A stretch of 64,000 bases of DNA from Scilla litardierei (Eukaryota > Streptophyta > Magnoliopsida > Asparagales > Asparagaceae): positions 154,228,714 through 154,292,713 of the forward strand of contig CM061142.1 of NCBI GenBank assembly GCA_030789695.1, in the 5' to 3' direction. The notes under the pieces were generated by a model. The model was not told the DNA's origin. It was given only the letters and a program-made list of their open reading frames with translations, and did no database searches. Below are positions 1 to 9,771 of the stretch, piece after piece (position 1 is the first letter of the stretch; each line of letters begins with the position of its first letter). Both the position numbers and the translations under genes were made by a program.

Positions 1-1279
1 AAATACTCTTACCTATGCCTTGAGATGCTTACTCATAGATGAATGCAAGACATGGAAGAGCATCTCCAAGTGTTGAGATAGGCTTGAAAGCACTTGGATG
101 ATTTTCCTTGAGCTAGACTTCAATGCATGAAGAGAAATGAGGGCTCAAAGTGGGAAATGAGAGAGGTTGAGAGTGACTTATTAAACTCTTATGATTTTCA
201 ATAGCATCAAGAAGTTCTAGAGTAGTCAGCACACATATATATATAGGAACCCCAATCAACCCTCAAAACCCAAGACAACAGCCAAAAGCACAAGTCTGCA
301 ACTGCTAGAAACTGGGCGAAAACGACACCGACAGTCGACTGATGAACACAAGACAGTCGACTGTACAACGGCTAGAAAATATCCAACGGCTATAATCTGA
401 GCCAGGACAGTCGACTGATAAAGTCGATACAGTCGACTGTGAACATGACAGGCGCCTGTAAAACCTTCAGCAGGCGACTGCTACAGGGGATGGAATAAAA
501 CAGAGAGCTGCACTCTTTCTCCAGATAAGCATACAGGCGACTGATGTCAATAATACAGTCTATTATAAAATAGTCAGGCGATTGTAAAACCTTCATCAGT
601 CGACTACTGCAGGAGATGGAGAAACACAGAGAGAAGCAGTATATGCACTTACGCTACTCAAACGACTGTTGACCAATCCACAGGCGACTGTAAATATACA
701 GTCGACTGTTGCATAAAGCTCAAGTAGAGTCAATAGAAAAGTTGACTTGAGCAATGCATATCAGTCGACTGTAAAAGGATCGACAGGCGAATGAAAATCA
801 CCCAGTCGACTGTAAATCCTTCAGCAGGCGACTGATGGAAAGCCAGAGACTCCAAATGAGTCTTTGGTCAAGATGAACCTATTAGGTTGGATTCTATGAT
901 AATCCTAAGGCTCACTAAGATCGCTAAATGCATATACATGAATGAGTAGACCATCTAACAAGGCATTACATTAACCTAGACTCAAATGAGAGAGAAATCA
1001 ATAAAGGAAATATTACATGGATTATATTGCTTTCCTTAGAGTCTAAGTCTTCCATCTTGATGCCTTGATGCTCTCCATCATCTCCAAGCTTTGGCACCCC
1101 TTGAGTCCAAGCTTTGGCCCTTCTCCACTTGATGTTCATCCTTGCACCAAGTGTTTCGTCTCCAAGAAAGATATTCTTGAAATGAAAACTATGAGACTAA
1201 AACAAGAGAGTCATTAGTAACAACATAATGTTGTGATAATCATCAAAATAAGATTTGTTTGAAACACCAATACTCAGCA
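1..1279 (-). repeat. Copia-1 3' LTR (partial)
   Basis: This stretch matches 4663-5365 followed by 25358-25959. It ends CAGCA at 1279, directly before the polypurine tract. The region from about 300 to 840 is packed with short palindromes, chiefly CAGTCGACTG and CAGGCGACTG, spaced 10 to 40 bases apart. Because the element reads leftward, this cluster lies in the upstream (U3) half of the LTR, where a promoter is expected. The window starts inside the LTR. Confidence 0.9.
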
Positions 1280-1293
1280 ATCTCCCCCCTTTT
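1280..1293 (-). other. Copia-1 polypurine tract
   Basis: On the minus strand the sequence is AAAAGGGGGGAGAT, directly next to the 3' LTR. This is the expected primer for plus-strand synthesis. Copia-2 and the host element have the same kind of tract in the same place. Confidence 0.85.
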
Positions 1294-2284
1294 GATGATG
1301 ACACACATTATGTAAAACACAAAGAAATAAAGCACAATGCTAATGAGCTCCCCCTTACTTATATGCACCAATTATACAACGAGATACACAATAGTAAAAA
1401 CTCATTATACCAAATAAAGTCATGGTGATATATAATAGGCATGGATTACATAAACCAAATGCAATATACAATATCATGTAAACATGAATGGTTTATACAA
1501 TCCCATATATCTCTCCCCATAGATATCTCTCTCCCCAAATGCATATGTATGAAATATTTACATAATGCATATATCTCTCCCCCTTGAAATTGTCAAAAAG
1601 GTGGACATAAAAAATATCCCCGTTTGTCATCTTAACCAAGATGTGACAATATGCAAGATATAAGGAGATGTATGATACCAAATCGAAAAATTTAGTGAGT
1701 ATCAATCACTATCCCATGCTCTCCCTAGATCATAGAAATGGTTAAATGTTGACTTCTAGGATCTAATACCAATTGTAAAGTAGAAGATAAACAATCTCTA
1801 ACAATTGAGGTAATACCAATTGTAGACAAAGAATCTTGGAAAATAACTCCTTTTACCAATTGATATACAAATATTGGAGCCATATGACTAAAGTGTATCA
1901 AAGCAATAGATATGGAAAAATCAAGGTTCAATGATACACAATGATATTGCCAAAAGGAATATAACATGAAACAACTTGGCAATATCTAAGGGGTTTGGTT
2001 TGAGACCACATAATAACCAATTGAAAAAAATGATCTCAATCTCACCCCGAAATAAGAGTCAAAATATGTTTTAAAATATTTTAAACATACAACATATTAA
2101 CTCCCCATTGACATACATATGGATCAACAAATGCATGTATGTCAATGTATTCCCCAAGATTTCCATTTTCATGAAAATAAGTTTGAAACATTTTCAAAAT
2201 CATGAAACACACACAAACAATGGGTATGCTAAAAAATAAATATTTAAGCACAATACCCATACAATATGCATATGTGTGAGGAAC
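1294..2284 (-). other. Copia-1 3' non-coding region with repeated polypurine-like blocks
   Basis: About 1 kb between the gag remnant and the 3' LTR with no convincing reading frame. It is AT-rich and has several further CT blocks on the plus strand (near 1350, 1512, 1530, 1570 and 2100), each a purine tract on the element strand. Multiple polypurine-like tracts in this region are a reported Sirevirus trait. No pol sequence is visible. Confidence 0.6.
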
Positions 2285-4079
2285 CTAAACATTAGGAAAC
2301 CAAACCCAAGAGGAGTTTGATTTCCTAATGTAATCACATGAGGTGATCACATCCCTAACTAGAGAGTTGATGTAACTATCCCTCTCTTGCACACTAACCT
2401 TAGTGGGAATCCATAAACTCAAGGATTTCCTAGGCAAGGGTTTTGCCTTTGCAAGAGGGATGGATGTGGCATGCTTAGGTGTAGAAACTAATTTTTTGGC
2501 ATGCAAAGAATGAGGATTTTGCTTCTTAGAAAAAAATGAAGAGTCTTCATTCTTCCTCATCACCTTGTGATCAACATGCTTCTTGTTGATGTTATTGTTG
2601 TACAAGAAAGCATGGTGATTCTTCTTAGGTGCTTTAGCAATATTTCTTGTATTTGCACCGTAAGAGGAATTAGAGGTGAGTTTGGGTACCACATTTTTGA
2701 ACATAACCCAAACCTCCTCCATGATTTGCCGGATGTTGTTTTTCAAGCAAATCGTGGAGCGAATCCCTAGAATACACAAAGCTTTTGAGCTTACGGGATT
2801 CCTCTTCACATTTCAACGTAAGTTGTTGAATGCGAGTTTCTAAGCTAAGATTTTGAGCGACAAGATTATCATTAGTCAAGCTCAATTCCTTAACTTGAGA
2901 GAGAAGTGTGTCTCTCACACTAGTGTCACAAACATGCAAAGCATCATGATTATATACACTAGTAGATTCTAAAGCATGCACCCTACTCATAGCATTCTTA
3001 AGATTAGCTTTCATTTTACCATATGAGTTGATGCACTTATTTGCCAAGTTAGAGGCCACATTGAAGCGGTATTCGAGCTCCACGTAGGATAGCTTTTCAT
3101 CCTCAACTTCCTCATCGCTTTCCTCCTTGACTTCCTCATCGCTTTCCTCCTTGCTTGAGCTTGACGAAGACTCTTCTCCGTTAGCCATGAAGCACATTTC
3201 TTCTTTGGAGTTGAGCCACGCCTCTCTCTCTTGATCGCTTGAGCTAGAGAAGATTGATGAAGAATCATCAAAAGCTGTGAAACACCTGTGATCGTGCTCC
3301 TTGTCATCCTTTTATTCATCACTTGATGTGTCCACATCGGAATCATCAAAAGTACCGATAAGTCCCTTCTTTTGGTTCTTGAACTCGGACTTGACTTTCC
3401 AATACTTCTTCCCTTTCCTCTTATATGTATCTTTGGTGAGTTTGGAAGGACATTCAGTAGCAAGATGACCTTTTCCTCCACAATTGAAACAAATAAAATT
3501 GTTAGACTAGGAGGCAAACTTTGACGAAGATATACATTGTTTGTCCTTGAGGAATGCCTTGAAATTCTTGAATTGCTTGGCAAGCTCGATGTAGTCATTG
3601 TTGCTAACATCTTCTTCTTCATCATCTTCACTCGGAGCTTCCCGTTGAAAGTTCTTTCTCCACTTGAATGACTCCTTCTCGACATGGAGTGCAACCCCCT
3701 TTCTCTTCTCGGGCTTGATTGGTTGAACCTCTTCCTTATGTTGAAGTAACACTTCATGAGAAATCTCCAATGTATGCCAAATTCCGTTGACCGATTTGCA
3801 CATGGAGATACGGTTGAACTCATTCGGAGTGAGGGCGCAATGGAACGCATACATAGCCCTTGCATTGACTCTGATAGAGTCCTTCTCCGCCTTAGTTCTA
3901 GAAGCCGCGGGTGAAGTAGGCTCCTCAAATGGCAACTCCGTGATGTTCCAAAGGTCTTGACCCTTCATGTAGATCATCATCCTGATCTTCCAACTTGTGT
4001 AATTGGTTCCGTTGAAGAGCGGGGGTCGATCGGTAGACAGACCTTCTTCATGAGATGTGGATGAAGCGTTGAATGTCAT
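2285..4079 (-). pseudogene. gag: Copia-1 gag pseudogene (nucleocapsid zinc knuckle, coiled coil)
   Basis: Gag forms the particle that packages element RNA. The ATG at 4079 opens a frame with the usual copia Gag start (FNGTNYTSWKIRMMIYM). A TAG at 3507-3509 interrupts it just before a CX2CX4HX4C zinc knuckle (CFNCGGKGHLATEC, 3450-3491). Further on come a second stop, acidic Glu/Ser repeats, the MCFMA motif, a long helical stretch (about 3100-2790), a GLGY motif and a frameshift near 2700. The last part (to 2285) ends in WVWFPNV, which is where protease normally follows in this group; here non-coding sequence follows. It has at least two stops and two frameshifts, so it is not translatable as one protein. 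Confidence 0.82.
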
Positions 4080-4101
4080 CGTTGCAGTATGCTATAACCT
4101 C

Positions 4102-4113
4102 GCTCTGATACCA
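4102..4113 (-). other. Copia-1 primer binding site (initiator Met tRNA)
   Basis: Minus strand TGGTATCAGAGC, complementary to the 3' end of plant initiator tRNA-Met. It sits two bases inside the 5' LTR, the normal place for priming minus-strand DNA. Confidence 0.9.
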
Positions 4114-4115
4114 AT

Positions 4116-5365
4116 TGTAAGGATCGCCTTACCCTTGCAATACTAACAACAACACACTAGAGGGGGGTGAATAGTGTAATGGCAATAAAATTGTCCAGTT
4201 AAAATTAAACTTGCAAATGCAGAATAATAAATGCAAGAGAAAATAATTGACACAATCAATCCAAACGCAAACACAAGATTTTACACTGGTTCCCCAAAAC
4301 TTGGGTACGTCCAGCCACACCAAATATTCACTATAATCCCACAAAGAGAAGTGAATACAAATCCCACAAAGAGATATCTCACCAAGAGGATTTTGCCCTA
4401 CACAAGGACCCAACCAACCCTACACAGGAGTCAAACTCCCACCTAGAGAATTACTAACTCCCACTCAGATAATTAGGGTTAGACCTACACTAGGACACCA
4501 AACTCCCACTAAGAGAGTTACTCCCACTAAGAGAGTTACTCCCACAAAGAGAGTTATTCCCACAAAGAGAATATCCTAATCCCACAAAGAGATAAACTCC
4601 CACAAAGAGAGAAAGACTAATTCCCTCACAGAGAATTAGAGTTACAAGAATCACCAAGTAAAATAAATACTCTTACCTATGCCTTGAGATGCTTACTCAT
4701 AGATGAATTGCAAGGCATGGAAGAGGATCTCCAAGTGTTGAGATAGGCTTGAAAGCACTTGGATGATTTCCCTTGAGCTGGACTTCAATGCATGGAGAGG
4801 AATGATGGCTCAAAGAGGGAAATGAGAGAGTTTGAGAGTGGCTTATTTAACTCTTATGATTTTCAATAGCATCAATAAGTTCTAGAGAAGTCAGCACACC
4901 CATATATATATGAACCACATATCAACCCTCAAAACCCAAGACAACAGCCAAAAGCACAAGTCTGCAACGGCTAGAAACTGGGCAAAAACGACACCGACAG
5001 TCAACTGATGAACACAAGACAGTCGACTGTACAACGGCTAGAAAATATCCAACGGCTATAATCTGAGCCAGGACAGTCGACTGATAAAGTCAATACAGTC
5101 GACTGTGAACAGGACATGCGCCTGTAAAACCTTCAGCAGGCGACTGCTGTAGGGGATGGAATAAAACAGAGAGCTGCACTCTTTCTCCAAATAAGCATAT
5201 AGGCGACTGATGTCAATAATACAGTCGATTGTAAAATAGTCAGGTGACTGTAAAACCTTCATCAGTCGACTACTGTAGGAGATGGAGAAACACAGAGAGA
5301 AGCATTATATGCACTTACGCTACTTAAACGATTGTTGACCAATCCACAGGCGACTGTAAATATAC
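4116..5365 (-). repeat. Copia-1 5' LTR, first part (split by LARD-1)
   Basis: Begins TGTAAGGATCG next to the primer site and has the Sirevirus-like AGAGGGGGGTGAATAG block near its edge. A run of short related phrases (CCCAC-AAGAGA type) lies at about 4320-4620. From 4663 it matches the left LTR. The palindrome cluster (CAGTCGACTG, CAGGCGACTG) is at about 4990-5360. The LTR breaks off at LARD-1 and resumes at 25358; the total length is about 1.85 kb. Confidence 0.9.
5361..5365. repeat. Target-site duplication of LARD-1, left copy (TATAC)
   Basis: TATAC directly precedes the TGTAACGG start of LARD-1 and recurs directly after its end at 25353-25357. The Copia-1 LTR sequence is continuous across the two copies. 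Confidence 0.92.
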
Positions 5366-7234
5366 TGTAACGGCTGCTTTCCGACCGTTCGTATTTTTTC
5401 TGCGTGCACATGCTTTATCGTGCACGTATTTTATTTGGCTATTTCTGAGCTCCGGCATATGCGATACGATATGCTGTTGCGATCGTTTTGGGGTGTTGAA
5501 TTTTATAGTAATTTTTGGGAACGTCTTTTCACGGCTCGTTTCTCGCAAAACGACTTTGAATGATAGGGGCGTTTTAGTCATTTGACTCAAAATGCCGTTT
5601 CCAATTTTACGTAGATTCTTGGTAGGCGTTAAGCATGATCGGGCTCCGTAGATCTGTGCGTCTCGTCTACACGATCGCCCCGGTATTTTCGGATTATTTT
5701 TCTGACGTCCGGATTGCGAGATATCACTCGGAGAAATCTCGACCGTCGATCTCCCCATCAGATTCAAATTTCGAATTTGATATCAAATCTGTGTTATATC
5801 CCTAATTATTTTCATAATATCTTTCCTAATCTTCTCCTCTATGGTCCCCTGGACTTACCCCTAATTGCACACCCTCTACCTCTTTATCTATCCCATATTA
5901 ACTATAAATCTTATAGATAAATATCAATTTTATTGTTATTATAAATCTCTAAGCCCTAACTTCCTATTCACGTGCAAAACTTTAGCCTAGGGTTGGAAAT
6001 ATTCCTCAGCCGCCATCGAACTCAACCCTTCCCCGTGTTAACTCCCACATCGCAACTCTCTATCACCCACACTTAACCCTCAACCGCCGGCAAACCCTTA
6101 CTCGCCGCCGCCCCGATCGCCTTCTGACCCGCACCGCCGGCAGCTCTCCGTCACCGACCACCAGTGGTCTCCTCCATCGCACGAACGACAGCACAGTAGC
6201 AGCGGCTGCTGCAGCTGTTCTCCGGCGTCGTTCCGCCGCCTGCGAGACCCCAACGCCTCCTCCGACCGTCGCGCAACGTCGACAACACCCTGCACCGGCC
6301 GTCGACCCACCGGAGACCCCCCCTCGGTCGCCTTTCGTCACCTGTAAGTCGCCGGCAACGGCGGCCTCACCGCGAGCAGCAGTAACTTCCCTTGCTGCGG
6401 CATTTTCCGGCCGTCATCGGCCTAGCGAGCGTCACCCCAGCCTCACAGACCACCGGGAAGTGCCAGTAGGCCGCCGCACGAACTCCCTGACCGTCGGAGA
6501 TCTCTGTCTACACGTCGGAGAAGGAGATCAGTCCGTCGGGGCTTCACCTCCTTGCCGCGCAGCCTCAGTATCGTCCCCAGCGTTTCAAGTAGCTGTCGCG
6601 CCCTCCGACTGCTTCAGGCCGTTGGCATGGCGACAGTGGTCTCTCTCACGGTGTAGCACACGCTTGCGTCGGGGGAAACGCAAGGAAGAAGGGTTACTGT
6701 CGCAAGGTATTATGAGTATGCTATATTATAAAATTATAATATATAAGCTTATATTTATATAAGTGATGTTAGCAGTAAGATAGTACCCATCATCAGTAAC
6801 TTAAGCAATACTAGTACTGCTATGTAATTTATATATGACTCCTTATAATAACATGTTTAGTAGTTATAATTATCTGATAGGGAATTAGAATATATTGAGT
6901 TTTATATATGTATGTTTTTATGTTACAGTAGTTCACAGGTAATAGGTATTATATGATTATATAAGTTAGTTGTAGTTATTTTGTTGAGTTTGGACCTTTA
7001 ACTTGATATCACACATCCGTTAACGCAGATAACTCCACGCTACCTGCAGTCAAGGAGTCAAGGCGAAGGCGACGCAAGCCGTTGTTTTCGGATCCGACGT
7101 CGAAAGTACACGTGACCGTCGATCCAGGTTAGTCCCCTAACTCGTAGCACAACCCACACCATAGCAGAACTGAAAACCTAACTAAAATCGGACAACTGCA
7201 ACTAAATTTACTTTTCCGCACCAGTAAAACGCTG
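5366..7234 (+). repeat. LARD-1 LTR 1, left segment (LTR positions 1-1869)
   Basis: Matches 21942-23812. In sampled stretches I count about 6 differences per 100 bases, nearly all transitions. It holds an AT-rich start, a GC-rich block (about 6060-6706), an AT-rich block (6707-7028), a short GC-rich block (7029-7127) and then GTTAGTCCCC. The GC-rich block has long open frames on both strands but no convincing ATG start and no recognisable domain. It breaks at CGCTGC where Tekay-1 begins. Confidence 0.88.
6707..7028 (+). other. Intron-like AT-rich segment in LARD-1 LTR
   Basis: A 322-bp AT-rich stretch opens CAAG|GTATTATG and closes AACGCAG, between GC-rich blocks. The next GC-rich block (7029-7127) ends CAG|GTTAGTCC, another donor-like site. 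Equivalent sites are at 17120, 17441 and 17541 in the other LTR 1 segment. The donor phrase GTTAGTCC-CTAAC is also in LARD-2 (37162 and 52160). This suggests a spliced leader transcript. It is inferred from sequence only. Confidence 0.3.
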
Positions 7235-7586
7235 CTGTCACGACCCGCTTCCCTAAAATGGAGGCGAGACGTGAAAAGGTCCGCACGAGAGTGGAGCTGT
7301 GAAGCCCCAAACCCGATAAGCATCAATAAAACATAAGCAGGTCCCTGTAACCACAAACGGAACAACAATAATAACATAAGGAGAGACAGAAATAAAATCT
7401 CATATCTCATAATTTGTCCAACATGGAAATTAAGTTCAACATCCAGAAAAGCCACCAGGCTAAAAGAAAGGGTCTAAAGGCCCAGAACAAGGCCAACAAA
7501 AAGGAACAGCGCAACAAAGTATAGGTGCTACGCACCGACGACAAAACAGCAGTCTAAAACAAAAAGGGGAAAGCTCAACGAAGACA

Positions 7587-7694
7587 CTAGGACTGGTCCA
7601 CAGTGTCCACGTACTCCCCGCCAAACACAGGCTCGGGCTCGGCGTCAGCAAACACCTCGTCCTCTACAATGTACTCGGGCTCAGGATCTAACAT
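7587..7694 (-). CDS. Possible acidic 35-residue mini-ORF inside the Tekay-1 LTR
   Basis: ATG at 7694, TAG at 7587-7589. The product is strongly acidic (MLDPEPEYIVEDEVFADAEP and on) and ends VDQS. The copy in the other LTR (14906-15013) is also open, with four amino-acid changes. LARD-1 and LARD-2 LTRs have a similar acidic frame at the matching place, after a phrase like CTTTTCTCTTGGGTG and a CAG. No known domain. It could be a leader peptide or chance; nothing shows translation. Confidence 0.25.
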   Translation of the reverse strand: MLDPEPEYIVEDEVFADAEPEPVFGGEYVDTVDQS

Positions 7695-9045
7695 GTGTCA
7701 CCCAAAAGAGTAAAGGGGCACATGTCAGCAAGTCTAAAAGACTTGGGCAAGGAAACTGAAAGTAAGGCAACTAACAACCTAGCAGTTATAGTATGCATGA
7801 CATGGCAGTTACAACATGAGTGCACAAGCAAGACATGGTGAAACAATAAGTACAAGAGAACAATTATCGGGACAAGTCAAGAGTAGCCAAGCTACTAACG
7901 ATCTCAATCCATTCACTAGTCACATTTCAAGTTGTTTGTAGATGTTTACGCCTTACAACTGAACGGTTTGGCGTTCACGCTGATTGGCCGCTTAACACTA
8001 CCCCAAAACCCAGAGTTTACGCCTTACCACTGCAGTTGCTGATCGGGCAGACTCCCAGTTGATTGGCCGCTTAACTCTTACCCCCAATACCCACATGTAG
8101 ACGAGCCAGGGTCCCTGCACACGTGCTCAGTAAATGAGCCAGGGTTGCCCCGCACAGGAGCTCACATTCTAGTTCACGACTCATAAGCATTTGGCGTAGG
8201 GGTGCACCTAGCCGGAAACAAGCAATTCGGGCATTGGCTATCAACCAACACATGGCCCGCTTCTGGAACACGAGCCAGGAAACACAAGTATTGTAGCGAA
8301 GCTACACAATCACGGAAACACTTAAAGAATGCAATGACATGACAATTAATTTGCGTACCGTTAATGGAAATTAAACATGACATGGTATTTGTGCAACATG
8401 ATAAATGTCAGATCTAGCTTCGTTGTCAAGCTAGTTCCTAAATTTGCGCCTAGGCGAGTATCATTTCGTCGCCTAGTCTCTTTTACGCCTACAACAAGCA
8501 AATGGCCTAAACCCTAAGTGGCAAGTTTCACTTGCCTAGCACCGAGGATGACGATCAATGAGGGTTCGTCCCACGAACGCTAATCTACGGGGAAGTCGCT
8601 GTTATGGGGAAACAACATCAAAACAACATTCATTTCATTAGGGTTTCACAAAAACATAACGGGTTATGAAAACATTAAGAGATCGATTATTACCGTATCG
8701 GAAACGGAAGAATGATGCCGAGCAAGCACGGCAACGGAAGAAATGCTCCGGGGAACCTAGGGTTCAGATCTGGAAATGGATGGAGAAGTTTGGAGAAATA
8801 GGGGTTTGGGGGATTTTGGGGGTTTGATGAGATTTTGAGGAAGATGAGAGGTAGAATGTGTTAAGGGAGAGTTTGGATGATGGATTTTGGGCTTGGGATG
8901 AAGGAATAAGGGTTTGAGGTAGAAGGGGGCTCAATGGGGGAGAAACTAGGGTTTTAGGCCGTGAGAAAGGAGAAGAAAACGTTTGGGAGGGGTTTAAATA
9001 GGAAGGGCTGGCGGCTGCCCAGAAATTAGGGTTTTGGCACTGGTT

Positions 9046-9470
9046 AGTCGGTCAGAGAACAACCACTGACCGACTAGTTTGGGAACTAGTCGGTCGGTTG
9101 ACCAACGTAGACCGACTAAGTCCAAACAGTAACTCCTGTACAGAAATAGGATTTAGATTTAGTCGGTCAAGGAACAACTACTGACCGACTAGTTTGGCAT
9201 CTAGTCGGTCGAAAGATGAACTTAGACAGACTAAGAAGGAACAGTAACTAGTACCAAAAATAGTTGATGAGTTAGTCGGTTAAAGAAGCATTGCCGACCG
9301 ACTAGTTTGCAACCTAGTCAGTCAACCAACGTTCTTAGACCGACTAACGACACACAGTAACTCCTGAGAAATTTAGAAAGCCAACTAGTCGGTTCAAGAA
9401 GGTTTTCCGACCGACTGGATCGTCATCTAGTCGGTCGGTGCCCCTTCTTACACCGGCTAATGAGCACCAA
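9046..9470 (-). repeat. Palindrome-rich U3 module of Tekay-1 (TAGTCGGTC / GACCGACTA)
   Basis: Alternating TAGTCGGTC and GACCGACTA boxes, about 10-15 bases apart, fill 0.4 kb of U3. The stretch from about 9385 to 9470 can be aligned with 39296-39372 in the copia LTR, including AGTCGGTTCAAGAAG and GATCGTCATCTAGTCGGT. Paired boxes could fold as hairpins or bind a dimeric factor. A partial copy is in the 5' LTR (about 16370-16610). Confidence 0.85.
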
Positions 9471-9725
9471 AAGTTCCGAAATGGAGCGCGAAGCTCCGGG
9501 ATCGATTCCTAAGACTCCTAGGCTTGATCTAACAATAAGATATGACCGATACGAAGCCCGTCACTAATGACTTCAAAATCGACGATTCTAAGAAAGAAGC
9601 TAGAAAACACGACGATACGATCGAAAATGAAAGTTACGGAGACGAAAACCACATATAAGGAGAAAATCCACCAAAACATATAATATAATATAATAAATCC
9701 AGATACAAGAAAACCAGTCGTTACA

Positions 9726-9741
9726 TCCTCCCCAACTTAAG
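9726..9741 (-). other. Tekay-1 polypurine tract
   Basis: On the element strand, CTTAAGTTGGGGAGGA directly precedes the 3' LTR (TGTAACG). The position and purine content fit a gypsy plus-strand primer. The short stretch 9742-9771 between it and the pol stop is non-coding. Confidence 0.85.
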
Positions 9742-9771
9742 AAAAATTCCGTCCTCGGAATTTCCCAACAC

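Larger units (their letters stand above)
7235..9725 (-). repeat. Tekay-1 3' LTR (complete, about 2.5 kb)
   Basis: On the plus strand it runs from TGTCACGACCCGC to CGTTACA. Read on the element strand it starts TGTAACGACTGG and ends GGGTCGTGACA. A palindrome-rich module occupies 9046-9470, in U3. The last 90 bases of the element-strand LTR (7235-7325) resemble the LTR ends of LARD-1 and LARD-2. It also contains a 35-codon acidic frame at 7587-7694. Confidence 0.9.
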
